The notes beneath the pieces were generated by a model. It was not told where the DNA came from. It did no database searches and was given only the letters and a program-made list of their open reading frames with translations. Positions 8,742-17,713 of a DNA stretch of 64,000 bases are shown here, in pieces; within the stretch, counting starts at the first letter, position 1, and every line of letters begins with the position of its first letter. This stretch comes from SHLQ01 sp964610745 (GTDB lineage: Bacteria > Actinomycetota > Acidimicrobiia > Acidimicrobiales > SHLQ01), in NCBI GenBank assembly GCA_964610745.1, contig CAZSYL010000006.1, positions 1 to 64,000 of the forward strand, given 5' to 3'. Both the position numbers and the translations under genes were made by a program.

Positions 8742-9466
8742 GATGCGCTCTCGCGGTGGACAGTTTTCTCGGCCGCCACGACTTTTCTCGGGTTGCGGTC
8801 ATACTCGGGCACTAGCCCGAGGTGGGCCCGGAGCCGATGACGGGCCGTGTCGTGCTCGCCAGCAGCGACGAGCTCGATCAGTCCGTTGTCTATGGCCTCT
8901 TGCCAGCCAGATATCTCGCTGGTTCCAAATCGGCTTCGAGCTTCGTCTCGAACCTCGGAAAGCAAATCGAGCAGACGCTCATAGGAATGGTCGAACTCAC
9001 GCTCGAAACGTCGGCGCAGATGCATCGCCAGCGCCGGCGAGCGACCTTCGGTCGATATGGCGATTTGCAGGTCGCCGGTTCGCACGACCGATGCGAGCGT
9101 GAACTCGCAGTTCTCCGGGTCATCGGCCGAGTTGACCCATACGCCTGCGGCCAAACCGTCCTGATGAACCTGACGGTTGACGTCGGGGTCATCGGTGCAG
9201 GTGATCACCAACGAGTAGTCGGCCACCTCGCCTACCTCGTACGCGCGCTCCTCAACCTTGAGCGTCCCGACGAATGGCCGGGAACCGAGCGCCGTCAAGT
9301 CGGGATTCACAGCCGGACCAATCGCAGTAACCCGAGCGCCGGATTCGAGCAGCTGTTCGACCTTCCGAACCGCCACGTTGCCGGCACCGACACAGAGGAC
9401 GGGCTTGCCATCGAGGCGAAGGTTTACCGGATACGGGCGTGCGTTTGGGAAGACGCTTTCGGACAT
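8738..9466 (-). CDS. Precorrin-2 dehydrogenase / sirohydrochlorin ferrochelatase (CysG N-terminal type)
   Basis: About 242 aa from ATG 9466; an upstream start at 9508 adds 14 unconserved residues. The N-terminal Rossmann fold is clear (PVNLRLDGKPVLCVGAGNVA, then VRKVEQLLESGARVTAIGP), followed by ITCTDDPDVNRQV and STEGRSPALAMHLRRRFE as in Met8p and CysG. It oxidises precorrin-2 with NAD+ and probably inserts iron to complete siroheme. The stop overlaps the cobA start by 4 bp. In other organisms this and CobA are one protein, CysG; here they are adjacent genes. Confidence 0.88.
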   Translation of the reverse strand: MSESVFPNARPYPVNLRLDGKPVLCVGAGNVAVRKVEQLLESGARVTAIGPAVNPDLTALGSRPFVGTLKVEERAYEVGEVADYSLVITCTDDPDVNRQVHQDGLAAGVWVNSADDPENCEFTLASVVRTGDLQIAISTEGRSPALAMHLRRRFEREFDHSYERLLDLLSEVRDEARSRFGTSEISGWQEAIDNGLIELVAAGEHDTARHRLRAHLGLVPEYDRNPRKVVAAEKTVHRESAS

Positions 9467-9532
9467 GCTGCGAACGTAGTAACCCGTGCATCTGAACCAC
9501 ACGCTCATCGCTCGCCCGACTCCGAGTTATTG

Positions 9533-9565
9533 GTACGGACATACCGCCAGCCCGGTTGTCCGTAC
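9533..9565. promoter_or_regulatory. Inverted repeat in the divergent cysG-like/cysH control region
   Basis: GTACGGACA (9533-9541) and TGTCCGTAC (9557-9565) are perfect 9-bp arms; a further CGGACA lies at 9593-9598. The 207-bp region separates the leftward siroheme/sulfite reductase operon from rightward cysH and should hold both promoters. The shared TGTCCG/CGGACA half-site suggests one regulator. Confidence 0.5.
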
Positions 9566-9673
9566 ATCCGGCGGACCGGATTCCCGCACCGGCGGACATT
9601 AGATCGAATACGTCGACCCGATTTTGGGGGATGCACACCGAGACCGATCGCTCACTTCGTACTATCCGAACTC

Positions 9674-10333
9674 ATGTTGGCAAGTTCTCCACAGCTATCG
9701 ACGATCGACCAGATGATCGATGGCTACCGCCGCGCGGGGCAACGAATGGTCGTCAGTTCGTCGTTTCAAACCCACAGCATTCCCCTGCTCCACATACTTC
9801 ACACAATGGCGCCGGAGATTCCGGTAGCGTTCCTCGATACCGGTTACCACTTCGAGGAGACCATCACCTTTCGAGACGAGATCGTCGACCGGCTCGACCT
9901 CAATCTGGTTATTGTGCGCGGCAACGAGGCACCAGCGACGGGCCTCTACATCACCAGCGAAAATCAGTGCTGCACGATGAACAAGGTCGAACCAATGCAC
10001 GAGCTGTTGGCGAACTATGACGTGTGGGTGAGCGGTGTCCGAGCCGAGCAGACATCTACTCGTGGAGGGTTTGCCCCGACCATGCCAGGGCCGATCGACA
10101 CGGAGCGCTATCACCCGATGCTGTCGTGGACCACCGGCGACATCGAGGCATACCGTGGCCGGTTTGATCTCCCAGCGCATCCACTCGATGCACTCGGATA
10201 TCGGTCGATCGGTTGCTCGCCATGTACATCTGCGCCAACAGTGTCCACGTCGTCAGACGAGGACCGAACTGGTCGGTGGAGCGGCACGGCCAAGACCGAA
10301 TGTGGTCTCCACTCGTCACCAGCGCGCACCTAG
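9674..10333 (+). CDS. cysH: Adenylylsulfate (APS) reductase, assimilatory
   Basis: 219 aa from ATG 9674; the open frame extends far upstream but only this part resembles a protein family. Key features are SSSFQTHSIPLLH (ATP-PPase-like phosphate loop), LDTGYHFEET, and the paired cysteines NQCCTMNKVEP plus GCSPCT that hold the [4Fe-4S] cluster of APS-type, as opposed to PAPS-type, reductases. The C-terminal KTECGLH carries the catalytic Cys. It reduces APS to sulfite with thioredoxin. The divergent operon supplies sulfite reductase and siroheme. No sulfate adenylyltransferase is in the window. Confidence 0.92.
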   Translation: MLASSPQLSTIDQMIDGYRRAGQRMVVSSSFQTHSIPLLHILHTMAPEIPVAFLDTGYHFEETITFRDEIVDRLDLNLVIVRGNEAPATGLYITSENQCCTMNKVEPMHELLANYDVWVSGVRAEQTSTRGGFAPTMPGPIDTERYHPMLSWTTGDIEAYRGRFDLPAHPLDALGYRSIGCSPCTSAPTVSTSSDEDRTGRWSGTAKTECGLHSSPART

Positions 10334-10359
10334 ACAGGAGCAGCCAACCGCTTCTCGCG

Positions 10360-11019
10360 TTACGACTCTGATGCTTTATTACCCCAGCGGTCGATAAAGG
10401 TGATGTCGGCCGCTGGTCGGCGGGGCGTGACCGAGAATGTGTCACCGGTGTAATAGCCGACCGGCAACATGGCGACCTGGGTGACCGTGTCGGGAATGCC
10501 GAGCAGCTCACTGACCTCGGACTCCGAACCCAGGTGCAGAGTTGTCCAGCACGAACCAATCCCTCGTGAGCGCAGCGCCAGCTGAAAGCTCCACACCCCA
10601 GGCAACACCGAGCCGTACCAGCCGGATTGTTCGCCCGAGCTAGCATTTTCGACACGGTCGAGTCGTAACGGAATGACCAAGGCCGGCACCTTGTGCATGT
10701 TGTCGGAGAGATACTGTGCAGAGCTCGCGACCCGCTCTCCACGAGCATCGGTCTCGATGGTTCGACCAAACTCGAAGTACGGCTCTGCGTTTTTCCTGTA
10801 GAGGTCAGCAATCTCGGCTTTGAGATCGGGATCTTCGACGATGAGCCACTTGTTGCGCTCGGCGTTGGACCCCATCGGGGCTCGGCTTGCAATGTCTATG
10901 CACTCGAGCAGTGTTTCGCGGGGAACGGACCGATCCATGTCCATCCGCTTTCGGATCTGCTTCGTCGTGAGCAGGAGGTGGTCGGTCTGTTCGAGGTCGA
11001 AGTCCATGCGAGTGACCAT
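10360..11019 (-). CDS. Nitroreductase-family FMN oxidoreductase
   Basis: 219 aa from ATG 11019, chosen because AGAGG lies 7 bp before it; ATG 11037 is also in frame. The nitroreductase fold is indicated by the FMN-binding RKRMD and ASRAPMGSNAERNKW near residues 20-55 and the RSRGIGSCWTTLH segment around residue 150. It probably reduces nitroaromatics, quinones or flavin-linked substrates with NAD(P)H in the cytosol. It is convergent with cysH and divergent from the universal stress gene. The physiological substrate cannot be told. Confidence 0.82.
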   Translation of the reverse strand: MVTRMDFDLEQTDHLLLTTKQIRKRMDMDRSVPRETLLECIDIASRAPMGSNAERNKWLIVEDPDLKAEIADLYRKNAEPYFEFGRTIETDARGERVASSAQYLSDNMHKVPALVIPLRLDRVENASSGEQSGWYGSVLPGVWSFQLALRSRGIGSCWTTLHLGSESEVSELLGIPDTVTQVAMLPVGYYTGDTFSVTPRRPAADITFIDRWGNKASES

Positions 11020-11117
11020 AATCGCGCCTCTGGACATGTTCTCGACCCTGCTAGTTCACCTGCGCGACACATTGCCGTGACGCGCACGTACGCCCCCGGT
11101 CACAAGTGGTGTGCGCC

Positions 11118-11132
11118 GGTCACAATGTGACC
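11118..11132. promoter_or_regulatory. Palindrome upstream of the universal stress gene
   Basis: GGTCACA-A-TGTGACC is a perfect inverted repeat with a 1-base centre. A related half-site CCGGTCACAA starts 20 bp upstream (11097-11106). It lies in the 211-bp divergent region between the nitroreductase and usp genes and could bind a dimeric regulator. Confidence 0.4.
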
Positions 11133-11230
11133 GCTGTTGCCCCCAATCTGTTAAAGAAACCGCCCAGACGTGCCTATGTTTTAAGTACGGGTCAAGCGAA
11201 ATCTCACTCCAAAGCTGGCCCGAAAGGCAG

Positions 11231-11656
11231 ATGGATATGTACACGAAAATTATTGCAGGATATGACGGTTCTGAACGTGCGCTCCGTGCGGTCGAGAATG
11301 CAGCGGACCTCGCGACTGCGGTCGGAGCCTCGCTTCACCTTGTTTGCGCCGTCGACAAGAAGAACGAAATCCGCGAGTTCGGAGAGTCCTCCGACAAGGT
11401 GTTCCTGAGCGACGTTCAGATCGCCGAAGAGAACCTCCAGATCCTTGCGAACAAGTTCTCGCACCTCAACGTGACCTTCAAGGCAGTGCCTGGCGCACCA
11501 GCCAAGGTCCTTCTCAACCAGGCCAGCGAAGTTGACGCTGACCTCATCCTCGTCGGTAACCGTCACGTGCAGGGCATCAGCCGTGTACTCGGCTCGGTCG
11601 CCGAGGACGTTGCCCACAAGGCGCAGTGCGCAGTCCTCATCGCAAAGACTGCGTAG
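11231..11656 (+). CDS. Universal stress protein (UspA family)
   Basis: 141 aa from ATG 11231 (or ATG 11237), with GAAAGG just upstream. It is a single Usp domain: IIAGYDGSERALRAVENA at the start, then a C-terminal DLILVGNRHVQGISRVLGSV that matches the ATP-binding G-x2-G-x9-G(S/T) pattern approximately. It is a cytosolic stress-response protein. The upstream region contains a GGTCACA palindrome and a TAAAGA element, but the regulator is unknown. Confidence 0.88.
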   Translation: MDMYTKIIAGYDGSERALRAVENAADLATAVGASLHLVCAVDKKNEIREFGESSDKVFLSDVQIAEENLQILANKFSHLNVTFKAVPGAPAKVLLNQASEVDADLILVGNRHVQGISRVLGSVAEDVAHKAQCAVLIAKTA

Positions 11657-11717
11657 AACCATCTAGACAACGAGCGTTCCCCGAGCAAAGCGACGGGAGC
11701 GCTTGTTTCGACGGCCT

Positions 11718-12722
11718 CTAGGGCCGACGGGACATGACCTCGCGGACAACGTCTGCGGGGTCTTTGTCGTTTCTGCGGCCAAGGTAAACGGGAAAGCGGA
11801 GCCGATCATCGTCGGTCCATTCGCCAAACGCCACCTCGACGACCTGTGTGGGCTTCGACCAATGCAGTACGCGGCCAGGGTGTACGACCGGTGCGCAGAA
11901 GGGCGACTCTTCCAGGGCATCTTTGGTGAGCTGTTCTTTCCACCATGTCCGGGTCTTGTCGTCGAGGCCCGATCCCGCACGCCCGCAAGGGAACAGCTGT
12001 CGCTCGCCGTCATCACCGTCGATCATCACACCGAGAAGCAGCGACCCGAGCCCGCCGGTATTCCCGTCGCGACCTTCAGTCCATCCACCGACGACGAATT
12101 CCTGACGTAATGTCGGCTTGATCTTCAGCCACGTCTTGGCGCGTTTGCCTTCTTGATAACTCGAGTCGAGACGCTTCGCTACTAGGCCCTCCATGCCCCG
12201 TTCGGTCACGTTCTTCAACATGGTGGTCGGGTCGTCGACCGTGTGGTGGGTCAGGCGCCAGTGCGGGCCTGGCTCATCGACGATCTGTTCGAGCAGCTTG
12301 CGCCGGTCCGCGAGAGGCAAACCAACCGTGTCATGACCGTTGAGGTGCAGTAAGTCGAAGATCGCAAATGTGACCGGTGTTGCCTGAGCTCGAGCGAGCG
12401 CGGCTTTCGGGTCGGTGACGTGCATCCGGTGCTGCAAGGCCGCGAAGCTGGGAAGTCCGTCGTCACCAAGCGCGACCACTTCGCCGTCGAGGATCATCGA
12501 GTCGAACCCAGACACCAATGCGGTCAGGCCGTCGAACTCGGGAAAGGCGACCGTTGCGCAGTTGCCGTTGGAGCTCGCAAGCCGGACGCCATCCTCATCG
12601 AGGAACGCCAAGATGCGCATGCCGTCCCACTTGATCTCATAGGCCCAGTCGCCGTCGGCATCGGGAAGCTCGCCTGGCACGGCCTTCATCGGCAGAATCG
12701 AACGCCCCGACAACGACCCCAT
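11718..12722 (-). CDS. ATP-dependent DNA ligase (LigC/LigD ligase-domain type)
   Basis: 334 aa. The nucleotidyltransferase core is intact: the lysine to be adenylated in YEIKWDGMR (about residue 31), then ILDGEVV, FAIFDLLH, EGLVAKR and WLKIK (motifs III-V). The OB-fold domain follows from about residue 215. It lacks polymerase and nuclease domains, so it is a stand-alone ligase like mycobacterial LigC, and not a full LigD. It would seal nicks in non-replicative repair; no Ku gene is nearby. It overlaps nothing and ends 62 bp from usp. Confidence 0.88.
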   Translation of the reverse strand: MGSLSGRSILPMKAVPGELPDADGDWAYEIKWDGMRILAFLDEDGVRLASSNGNCATVAFPEFDGLTALVSGFDSMILDGEVVALGDDGLPSFAALQHRMHVTDPKAALARAQATPVTFAIFDLLHLNGHDTVGLPLADRRKLLEQIVDEPGPHWRLTHHTVDDPTTMLKNVTERGMEGLVAKRLDSSYQEGKRAKTWLKIKPTLRQEFVVGGWTEGRDGNTGGLGSLLLGVMIDGDDGERQLFPCGRAGSGLDDKTRTWWKEQLTKDALEESPFCAPVVHPGRVLHWSKPTQVVEVAFGEWTDDDRLRFPVYLGRRNDKDPADVVREVMSRRP

Positions 12723-12731
12723 TGAGCAGCG

Positions 12732-13226
12732 CTATCGACGAGCGATCACGGCGTCGAGCAGGTTCTCGAGGCTCTGGCCCCACTTGGCGACCATCCGGTC
12801 TTCGAACATCGACTTGGCCGGACGAAGGTAGGCGGGAAGATCAAAAGCTCCGGTCCAACGAATCGCGGTGCGATCTTCGCCTTCGCGCGTGGTGTCGGAA
12901 AGTTCGAGCATCTCGATCGCTCGCTTCGCCATGGGTAGGTTGGTCTTCGAGAACTGCATCGCCCACAGATTCGGGGCGTCAACAGCGATCGCTACTTCAC
13001 GGATCTTGAACGGTGTGACGCTGATCGTGCGCGATTGGCCGGCCGCCGTCCACGGGTTGTGCGATGACGTCATCGACGTACAGCCCTCAAACCACTCGGG
13101 CCACGAGTTGTTGTCAGCTATCACGGCCCACACTTCATCGATCTGCGCGGGCAAGTCGACCTCGTAGTTCATGACGAGCTCGGCATGATCGACAAACTCA
13201 AGACTCGCACGTTGAAGAATGGGCAT
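12732..13226 (-). CDS. SRPBCC (START/polyketide-cyclase-like) family protein
   Basis: 164 aa. The sequence NYEVDLPAQIDEVWAVIADN, followed by a conserved Trp-Pro-Glu-Trp, is the start of an SRPBCC helix-grip fold, a hydrophobic-ligand cavity domain. The C-terminal long helix ends in SLENLLDAV. There are no catalytic residues to name. It is 9 bp upstream of the DNA ligase gene on the same strand and probably co-transcribed with it. Ligand unknown. Confidence 0.75.
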   Translation of the reverse strand: MPILQRASLEFVDHAELVMNYEVDLPAQIDEVWAVIADNNSWPEWFEGCTSMTSSHNPWTAAGQSRTISVTPFKIREVAIAVDAPNLWAMQFSKTNLPMAKRAIEMLELSDTTREGEDRTAIRWTGAFDLPAYLRPAKSMFEDRMVAKWGQSLENLLDAVIARR

Positions 13227-13396
13227 GCTTTGAGCTTACGCCGAGCGTCCCCGCTCCTAGCGGTACGTCTCGAATCGAACGCTCAGCACCATCATGTCGT
13301 CGGGGTCGGACGTGAGGATGAACGTTCCAAGCATCTGGGCGACAACCGCGAGGTGAGGGTCGACCACGTCGGAGCCGGTGCAACTAGATTGCCGAC

Positions 13397-14167
13397 ATGA
13401 GTGATGCGCGTGTTCTGACCGAGCTCGATGAGCGGGGCGTGTTGACGATCACGCTCAACGATGTCGAGAAGCGCAACGTGTTGAGCCATGCGCTGACGGC
13501 CGAGCTCGTCTCGGCGATGGACCGTGCTGACACCGACCCAGAGGTTCGGGTTGTTTTGCTGACGAACTCCGGTCGCGTCTTCTGCGCTGGCGCCGACCTT
13601 GATGAACGGCGGGCAACTGGTGGCCAACCGGGTCCGATCGATTCGCTTGCGCTGTTTCGTCGGATTCAGCTGTCGCCCAAACCGTGGGTGGGGCGCATTG
13701 CCGGCCATGCGGTTGCTGGTGGCACCGGGCTCGCCGCCGCACTCGATATCTCGGTGTCGCTGACCGGCATCAAGCTCGGCTTCACCGAAGTGCGCCTCGG
13801 CGTGGCCCCCGCCATCATGTCGGCCATCTGTTTGCCGAAGATGCGCCGAGGAGATGCGAGGTCTGCGTTCCTTCGCGGTGAGCTCTTCGATGGCGCCGAA
13901 GCTGCGCGCCTTGGGTTGATCACGTCTGCGATCGACTCGGTCGAGGCGCTCGACGCCGAAGTCGATGAGGTCATCGCCGATCTGCTGCTGGGAGGTCCCG
14001 AAGCATTGGCTGCTACCAAGCAGCTGTTCGAGAGAATCCCTTACATGGAACCCGATGAGGCAATCGCCTATGCGAGTGCTCGTTCGGCAGAGTTATTCGG
14101 TTCGGATGAAGCGGCCGAAGGCATGTCTGCATACCTGGAGAAGCGTCCGCCTTACTGGGTCAGGTAA
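13397..14167 (+). CDS. Enoyl-CoA hydratase/isomerase family protein
   Basis: 256 aa crotonase fold. Visible motifs are LTITLNDVEKRNVLSHAL, SGRVFCAGADLDERR (first oxyanion-hole region) and HAVAGGTGLAAALDI (second). The Glu positions expected for hydratase catalysis are only partly clear (GFTEVRLGVAP), so hydratase, isomerase or another crotonase activity are all possible. It acts on CoA thioesters in the cytosol. Its 3' end overlaps the convergent DUF3445 gene by 16 bp. The 170 bp upstream hold no other clear gene. Confidence 0.85.
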   Translation: MSDARVLTELDERGVLTITLNDVEKRNVLSHALTAELVSAMDRADTDPEVRVVLLTNSGRVFCAGADLDERRATGGQPGPIDSLALFRRIQLSPKPWVGRIAGHAVAGGTGLAAALDISVSLTGIKLGFTEVRLGVAPAIMSAICLPKMRRGDARSAFLRGELFDGAEAARLGLITSAIDSVEALDAEVDEVIADLLLGGPEALAATKQLFERIPYMEPDEAIAYASARSAELFGSDEAAEGMSAYLEKRPPYWVR

Positions 14168-15000
14168 GCAACAACGGCCCGCTCACGACCGGCCACATCT
14201 TTGTTGTCGAGCGATCGATCGCTCGCCTGTTCGAGAAACGCCACGAGCTCGGCTGCGACCTCTGGGCGCGCCTTTACCTCGGCGAACGGGGCGAATTGGG
14301 TCTTCACCGTGAACACAATCGCGTCGCTGCGTTCGAGTCGGCGCAGCGTCTGACGTTCCGACCGCAACCACAAACCCTCCACCTCGTCGGGGTTCACGAC
14401 TGCGCGCTGGTCGACGTGGCGGTCGAGGAAATGCGTGGGCTCATCGTGGACGAACCAGTTGCGCCGTCGCACCACACGACCCGGGCTCAACCTGTCGAGG
14501 AATTGATCGGCTTTGGCCTCGAGCAGCTCGTCGTAGCCATCGGTCGGCTCGTGGATCTGAGCCATCGACCGACCGATCTTGTCGGGCAGCGTCCACTGGT
14601 CGGGGAACATCAGCACTCCCCCGGCCAGATACCAATGCTCGTCGTTGCGAACCATAAAGAGCACATCTTCTTGGATGGTGACGGCAAGGTCTGCGAGCTC
14701 GCTTCGCACTCCGTCGACAACGGGACCGATGGTGAGTGGCTCACCTCGGAACGCGACAACACAATCGATCAGTTCTGCAAGCGCATCGTCATGTCCAGTG
14801 AGTAGCTGTGCGTGTTCGGGATACTCGCGAAGGATCCGGCTCCGCAGCTCCAGCTCTTCAGCGGTCCGGTGATCGGTGGTTAACCACAGCGCCTCGTCGA
14901 GACCACGGGTGCCCATTCGAAGAAACGGGTCGCCAGGTGGCAGTGGCAGCTCTGAGAGCCAGTCGTAGTTCGGATCGGAGACACTCACGCCGCCCGACAC
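14152..15000 (-). CDS. Heme-dependent oxidative N-demethylase-like protein (DUF3445)
   Basis: 282 aa from GTG 15000 (GTG 14988 is an alternative). The pattern of DUF3445/HODM proteins is present: LPPGDPFLRMGTRGLD near the N-terminus, then DVLFMVRNDEHWYLAGGVLMFPDQW around residue 115 and the WFVHDEP segment. Characterised members demethylate secondary or tertiary amines using heme and oxygen. The substrate here is unknown. It is 4 bp downstream of the Cys/Met-metabolism PLP gene, suggesting co-transcription, and overlaps the convergent enoyl-CoA hydratase end. Confidence 0.75.
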   Translation of the reverse strand: MSGGVSVSDPNYDWLSELPLPPGDPFLRMGTRGLDEALWLTTDHRTAEELELRSRILREYPEHAQLLTGHDDALAELIDCVVAFRGEPLTIGPVVDGVRSELADLAVTIQEDVLFMVRNDEHWYLAGGVLMFPDQWTLPDKIGRSMAQIHEPTDGYDELLEAKADQFLDRLSPGRVVRRRNWFVHDEPTHFLDRHVDQRAVVNPDEVEGLWLRSERQTLRRLERSDAIVFTVKTQFAPFAEVKARPEVAAELVAFLEQASDRSLDNKDVAGRERAVVAYLTQ

Positions 15001-15004
15001 TACG

Positions 15005-16108
15005 TCAGCTGGACGTGTCCAGAGCAGCTGAGATATCAGCCCACAGATCGTCGACGTGCTCGCACCCGACCGATAGACGAATCAGCGTCGGGGGCATGTG
15101 TTCCTGTCCTACGATCAACGCCCGACGTTCCCACGTCGATTCGACGCTTCCGAGGCTCGTCGCGTTCTTGACGATTGTTGTGCTCTCCGCAACCGTGCTC
15201 GCACGTTCGCCATCACCGGTTACTTCGAAGCTCATCATCGCGCCGAAACCATCCATGAACGACGCTGCTACCTCGTGTGTGTCATGGCTGGGAAGGCCCG
15301 GGTATCGAACGCGAGCAATGTCGGCGCGAGCTTCGAGTCGTTGTGCGAGCTCCATGGCGTTGGCCATTGAGCGTTCCATGCGGAGGCTCAACGTGCGCAG
15401 CCCGCGTATTGCCAGAAAAGCTTCCATAGCACCGATCGTGCCTCCATGAAGTAGGCGTGCGTTGTAGAGGCGGTCGTACAGGGCATCGGCTTCGTCAGCA
15501 ATCGTAAGCACGCCCGCGAGCAGGTCGGAGTGCCCACCGATGAACTTCGTTGCCGAGTGCATTGAGATGTCGGCACCCATGTCGAGAGGCTTCTGTACAA
15601 GCGGTGTGGCAAAGGTGCCATCGACAGCAATCAGGCAACCTTCCTTGCGCTCGGATGCACAGATCGAAGGAAGGTCGGCGACGGTGAGCAGTGGGTTCGC
15701 TGGCGACTCGATCCACAACATGTCAGCGCGGCCAGCCGCTTCGATCCACGCGTCGGTGTCGGTGAGATCGAGCCGTTCGACCGACCATCGGCCTTGCTCT
15801 TCGCCTTCTTCGGCCAAGAGGTTCGTCGCGTGATACGGGTCTTTGGGAATGACGAGTGTCGCCCCCACCGGCAACAGCGCAAAGACCGTCGCGACCGCAG
15901 CCATGCCGGAACCAAAGGCGAGCGATCGGCCACCGTCCAGCCCTCCCATCAGTGACTCGAACGCGACCTGCGTATCGGTGCCCTCGACACGGTTGTAGTA
16001 CCGGTCACCGGGCAATCGGAAGTTCGACGCCAACATCGGTGGAACGTTGAGCGGCTGGCCGGATTCGGTTGGCCGGCCCTGCGAGATGAGCCAGGTTTCA
16101 GGATGCAT
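15005..16108 (-). CDS. Cys/Met metabolism PLP-dependent enzyme (cystathionine gamma-synthase/lyase family)
   Basis: 367 aa from ATG 16108, with a GTG at 16114 also possible. Fold-type I features of the family are clear: YYNRVEGTDTQVAFE near the N-terminus, FGSGMAAVATVF for the phosphate pocket, IESPANP, and the PLP lysine in SMHSATKFIGGHSD (about residue 192). It could be cystathionine gamma-synthase, gamma-lyase or O-acetylhomoserine sulfhydrylase; sequence alone does not separate these. It would link to the sulfide made by the sulfite reductase operon if it is a synthase. The DUF3445 gene follows 4 bp on. Confidence 0.85.
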   Translation of the reverse strand: MHPETWLISQGRPTESGQPLNVPPMLASNFRLPGDRYYNRVEGTDTQVAFESLMGGLDGGRSLAFGSGMAAVATVFALLPVGATLVIPKDPYHATNLLAEEGEEQGRWSVERLDLTDTDAWIEAAGRADMLWIESPANPLLTVADLPSICASERKEGCLIAVDGTFATPLVQKPLDMGADISMHSATKFIGGHSDLLAGVLTIADEADALYDRLYNARLLHGGTIGAMEAFLAIRGLRTLSLRMERSMANAMELAQRLEARADIARVRYPGLPSHDTHEVAASFMDGFGAMMSFEVTGDGERASTVAESTTIVKNATSLGSVESTWERRALIVGQEHMPPTLIRLSVGCEHVDDLWADISAALDTSS

Positions 16109-16165
16109 GTTCACAACGACAGGTTACGTCTCGTACAGGACGAAAGTCCGAGACCGTCCGCAGCT

Positions 16166-17563
16166 TCACAAGTTGATTCGAGGTGGGTCGCCAAGTCGTT
16201 CGTGCCCCGTCCCGAGCACACCTTCTATTCGACGGGCGATGGCGATGAGCCGATCGTCGTAGCCGCCGCGAGCTACGAGCATGAGACCGACGGGCATACC
16301 AGCGGCGTCTAGGCCGACCGGCAGGGTGATTGCGCAGAGCCCGAGGTAATTGGCGATCGACGTATTGCGTAGCGAGAGCAGATTCCGTGGGCCGTACTCC
16401 TCGCGCGTCGAGACCTCGTCGACGGTCGGGGGTGTGATGGCGACGGTGGGCGCGACGAGAACGTCGACTTCCTTCAGCCGCTCATCGACCGACGACGCCC
16501 ACATGGCCATGTCGGCCAGCCGTTGCTCGTACTCACCCTCGGGGAGGTTCGCAGCGTCGCCGATTCGTGCACGCACGTTCGGATCGAGGGTCTCGATCCA
16601 CTCGGGCAGTCGGGTAGAGAGAAATCGATGGAACTCGATGCTGACCGGCCCACCGCGCTTGAACAGTTCGTAGCTCAGCTCGACCTCGGGAAGGTCGAGA
16701 GGCTTGATGGTGGCGCCAACGTCTCTGACCTCACTAAGCGCCACCTCCACAGCCTCACCAACCCCCGGCGAGAGGTCATCGAAGAAGAGCCGGTCACAGC
16801 GACCGAGCACCAAGTCGGTCTCGTCGGCGTGTTTAAAGGCCGAATCGAGTGCTTCGAGGCTCGCACAAACCGGGTCGATCGCAGCGAACGCCACGGCGAC
16901 ATCGTCGACACAGTTGGCCAGAACGCCGGCGGTATCGAGAGTCGGCGACAGCGGCACGATGCCATCGAGAGACCAACGTTTCGCAGTCGTCTTCAGGCCG
17001 ACCTTGCCGGTCATCGCTGCCGGGATGCGGACGCTTCCAGCGGTATCGGTGCCGAGCGCGAGGATGGCCGAACCGTCACTGAGCGAGACCCCAGCCCCCG
17101 AGCTCGACCCACCGGGAACCCGATGTTGCACGGCGTCCCATGGATTCTTTGGCGTTGGCAGATGCGGGTTGGTCCCCAATCCCCCAAAGGCGAACTCGAC
17201 CGTGTGGGTCTTGCCGGTAATCACCGCCAGCCGCAGCTGCAGTGCCTTCACGACCGGTCCAGTTTCGGTGAACTCATCTGGCAGCGCCATCGGCGATCCC
17301 GCGTGGACCGGGAACCCCGGAACTCCGTAAAGATCTTTTGCGCTGACCGGCATGCCCATCAACACGCCGTAATCATCACCTGCTGACAACGCATCATCGG
17401 CGTCCTTTGCCTGTGATCGGACAAAGTCATCATCGAGATGTCGGTATGCGCCGAGGTCCTCACTGCGATTGGCTATTGCCTCGTCATTGATCTCGACGAA
17501 CGTGCGCTCACGGGATCGAACGGCATCGGCGAGCTGGCGGATGGACGGTGGTGATGACGTCAT
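16166..17563 (-). CDS. Amidase (amidase-signature family)
   Basis: 465 aa from ATG 17563; the frame stays open upstream to 17779 but that extra segment is not conserved. The Ser-cisSer-Lys triad is visible: Lys in MPVSAKDLYGVPG, the cis-Ser in PGGSSSGAG and the nucleophile Ser in LGTDTAGSVRIPA. Such enzymes hydrolyse carboxamides in the cytosol; some are the GatA subunit, but GatB/GatC are absent and the context is not translational, so a catabolic amidase is likelier. It is divergent from hisAIE with 150 bp between. Confidence 0.87.
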   Translation of the reverse strand: MTSSPPSIRQLADAVRSRERTFVEINDEAIANRSEDLGAYRHLDDDFVRSQAKDADDALSAGDDYGVLMGMPVSAKDLYGVPGFPVHAGSPMALPDEFTETGPVVKALQLRLAVITGKTHTVEFAFGGLGTNPHLPTPKNPWDAVQHRVPGGSSSGAGVSLSDGSAILALGTDTAGSVRIPAAMTGKVGLKTTAKRWSLDGIVPLSPTLDTAGVLANCVDDVAVAFAAIDPVCASLEALDSAFKHADETDLVLGRCDRLFFDDLSPGVGEAVEVALSEVRDVGATIKPLDLPEVELSYELFKRGGPVSIEFHRFLSTRLPEWIETLDPNVRARIGDAANLPEGEYEQRLADMAMWASSVDERLKEVDVLVAPTVAITPPTVDEVSTREEYGPRNLLSLRNTSIANYLGLCAITLPVGLDAAGMPVGLMLVARGGYDDRLIAIARRIEGVLGTGHERLGDPPRINL

Positions 17564-17713
17564 GGTGGGCCTTACAGTAGTGTCGAGTCGCTGGGCGTGT
17601 GCTGTGCAGCGTTCTAAGAAGCGGCGTTCCGAGGGCAGCAACGCGGCACAAGCTGGAACGACCAGAGACCAACGGGAGTCTCGAACCGCCGATGTGGTTC
17701 CTATGCTGTGGGG

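Noticed and set aside
8822..9673. N-terminal 284 codons of the long open frame ending in cysH
   Set aside because: This part lies antisense to the precorrin-2 dehydrogenase gene and matches no family, whereas APS reductase similarity begins at ATG 9674.
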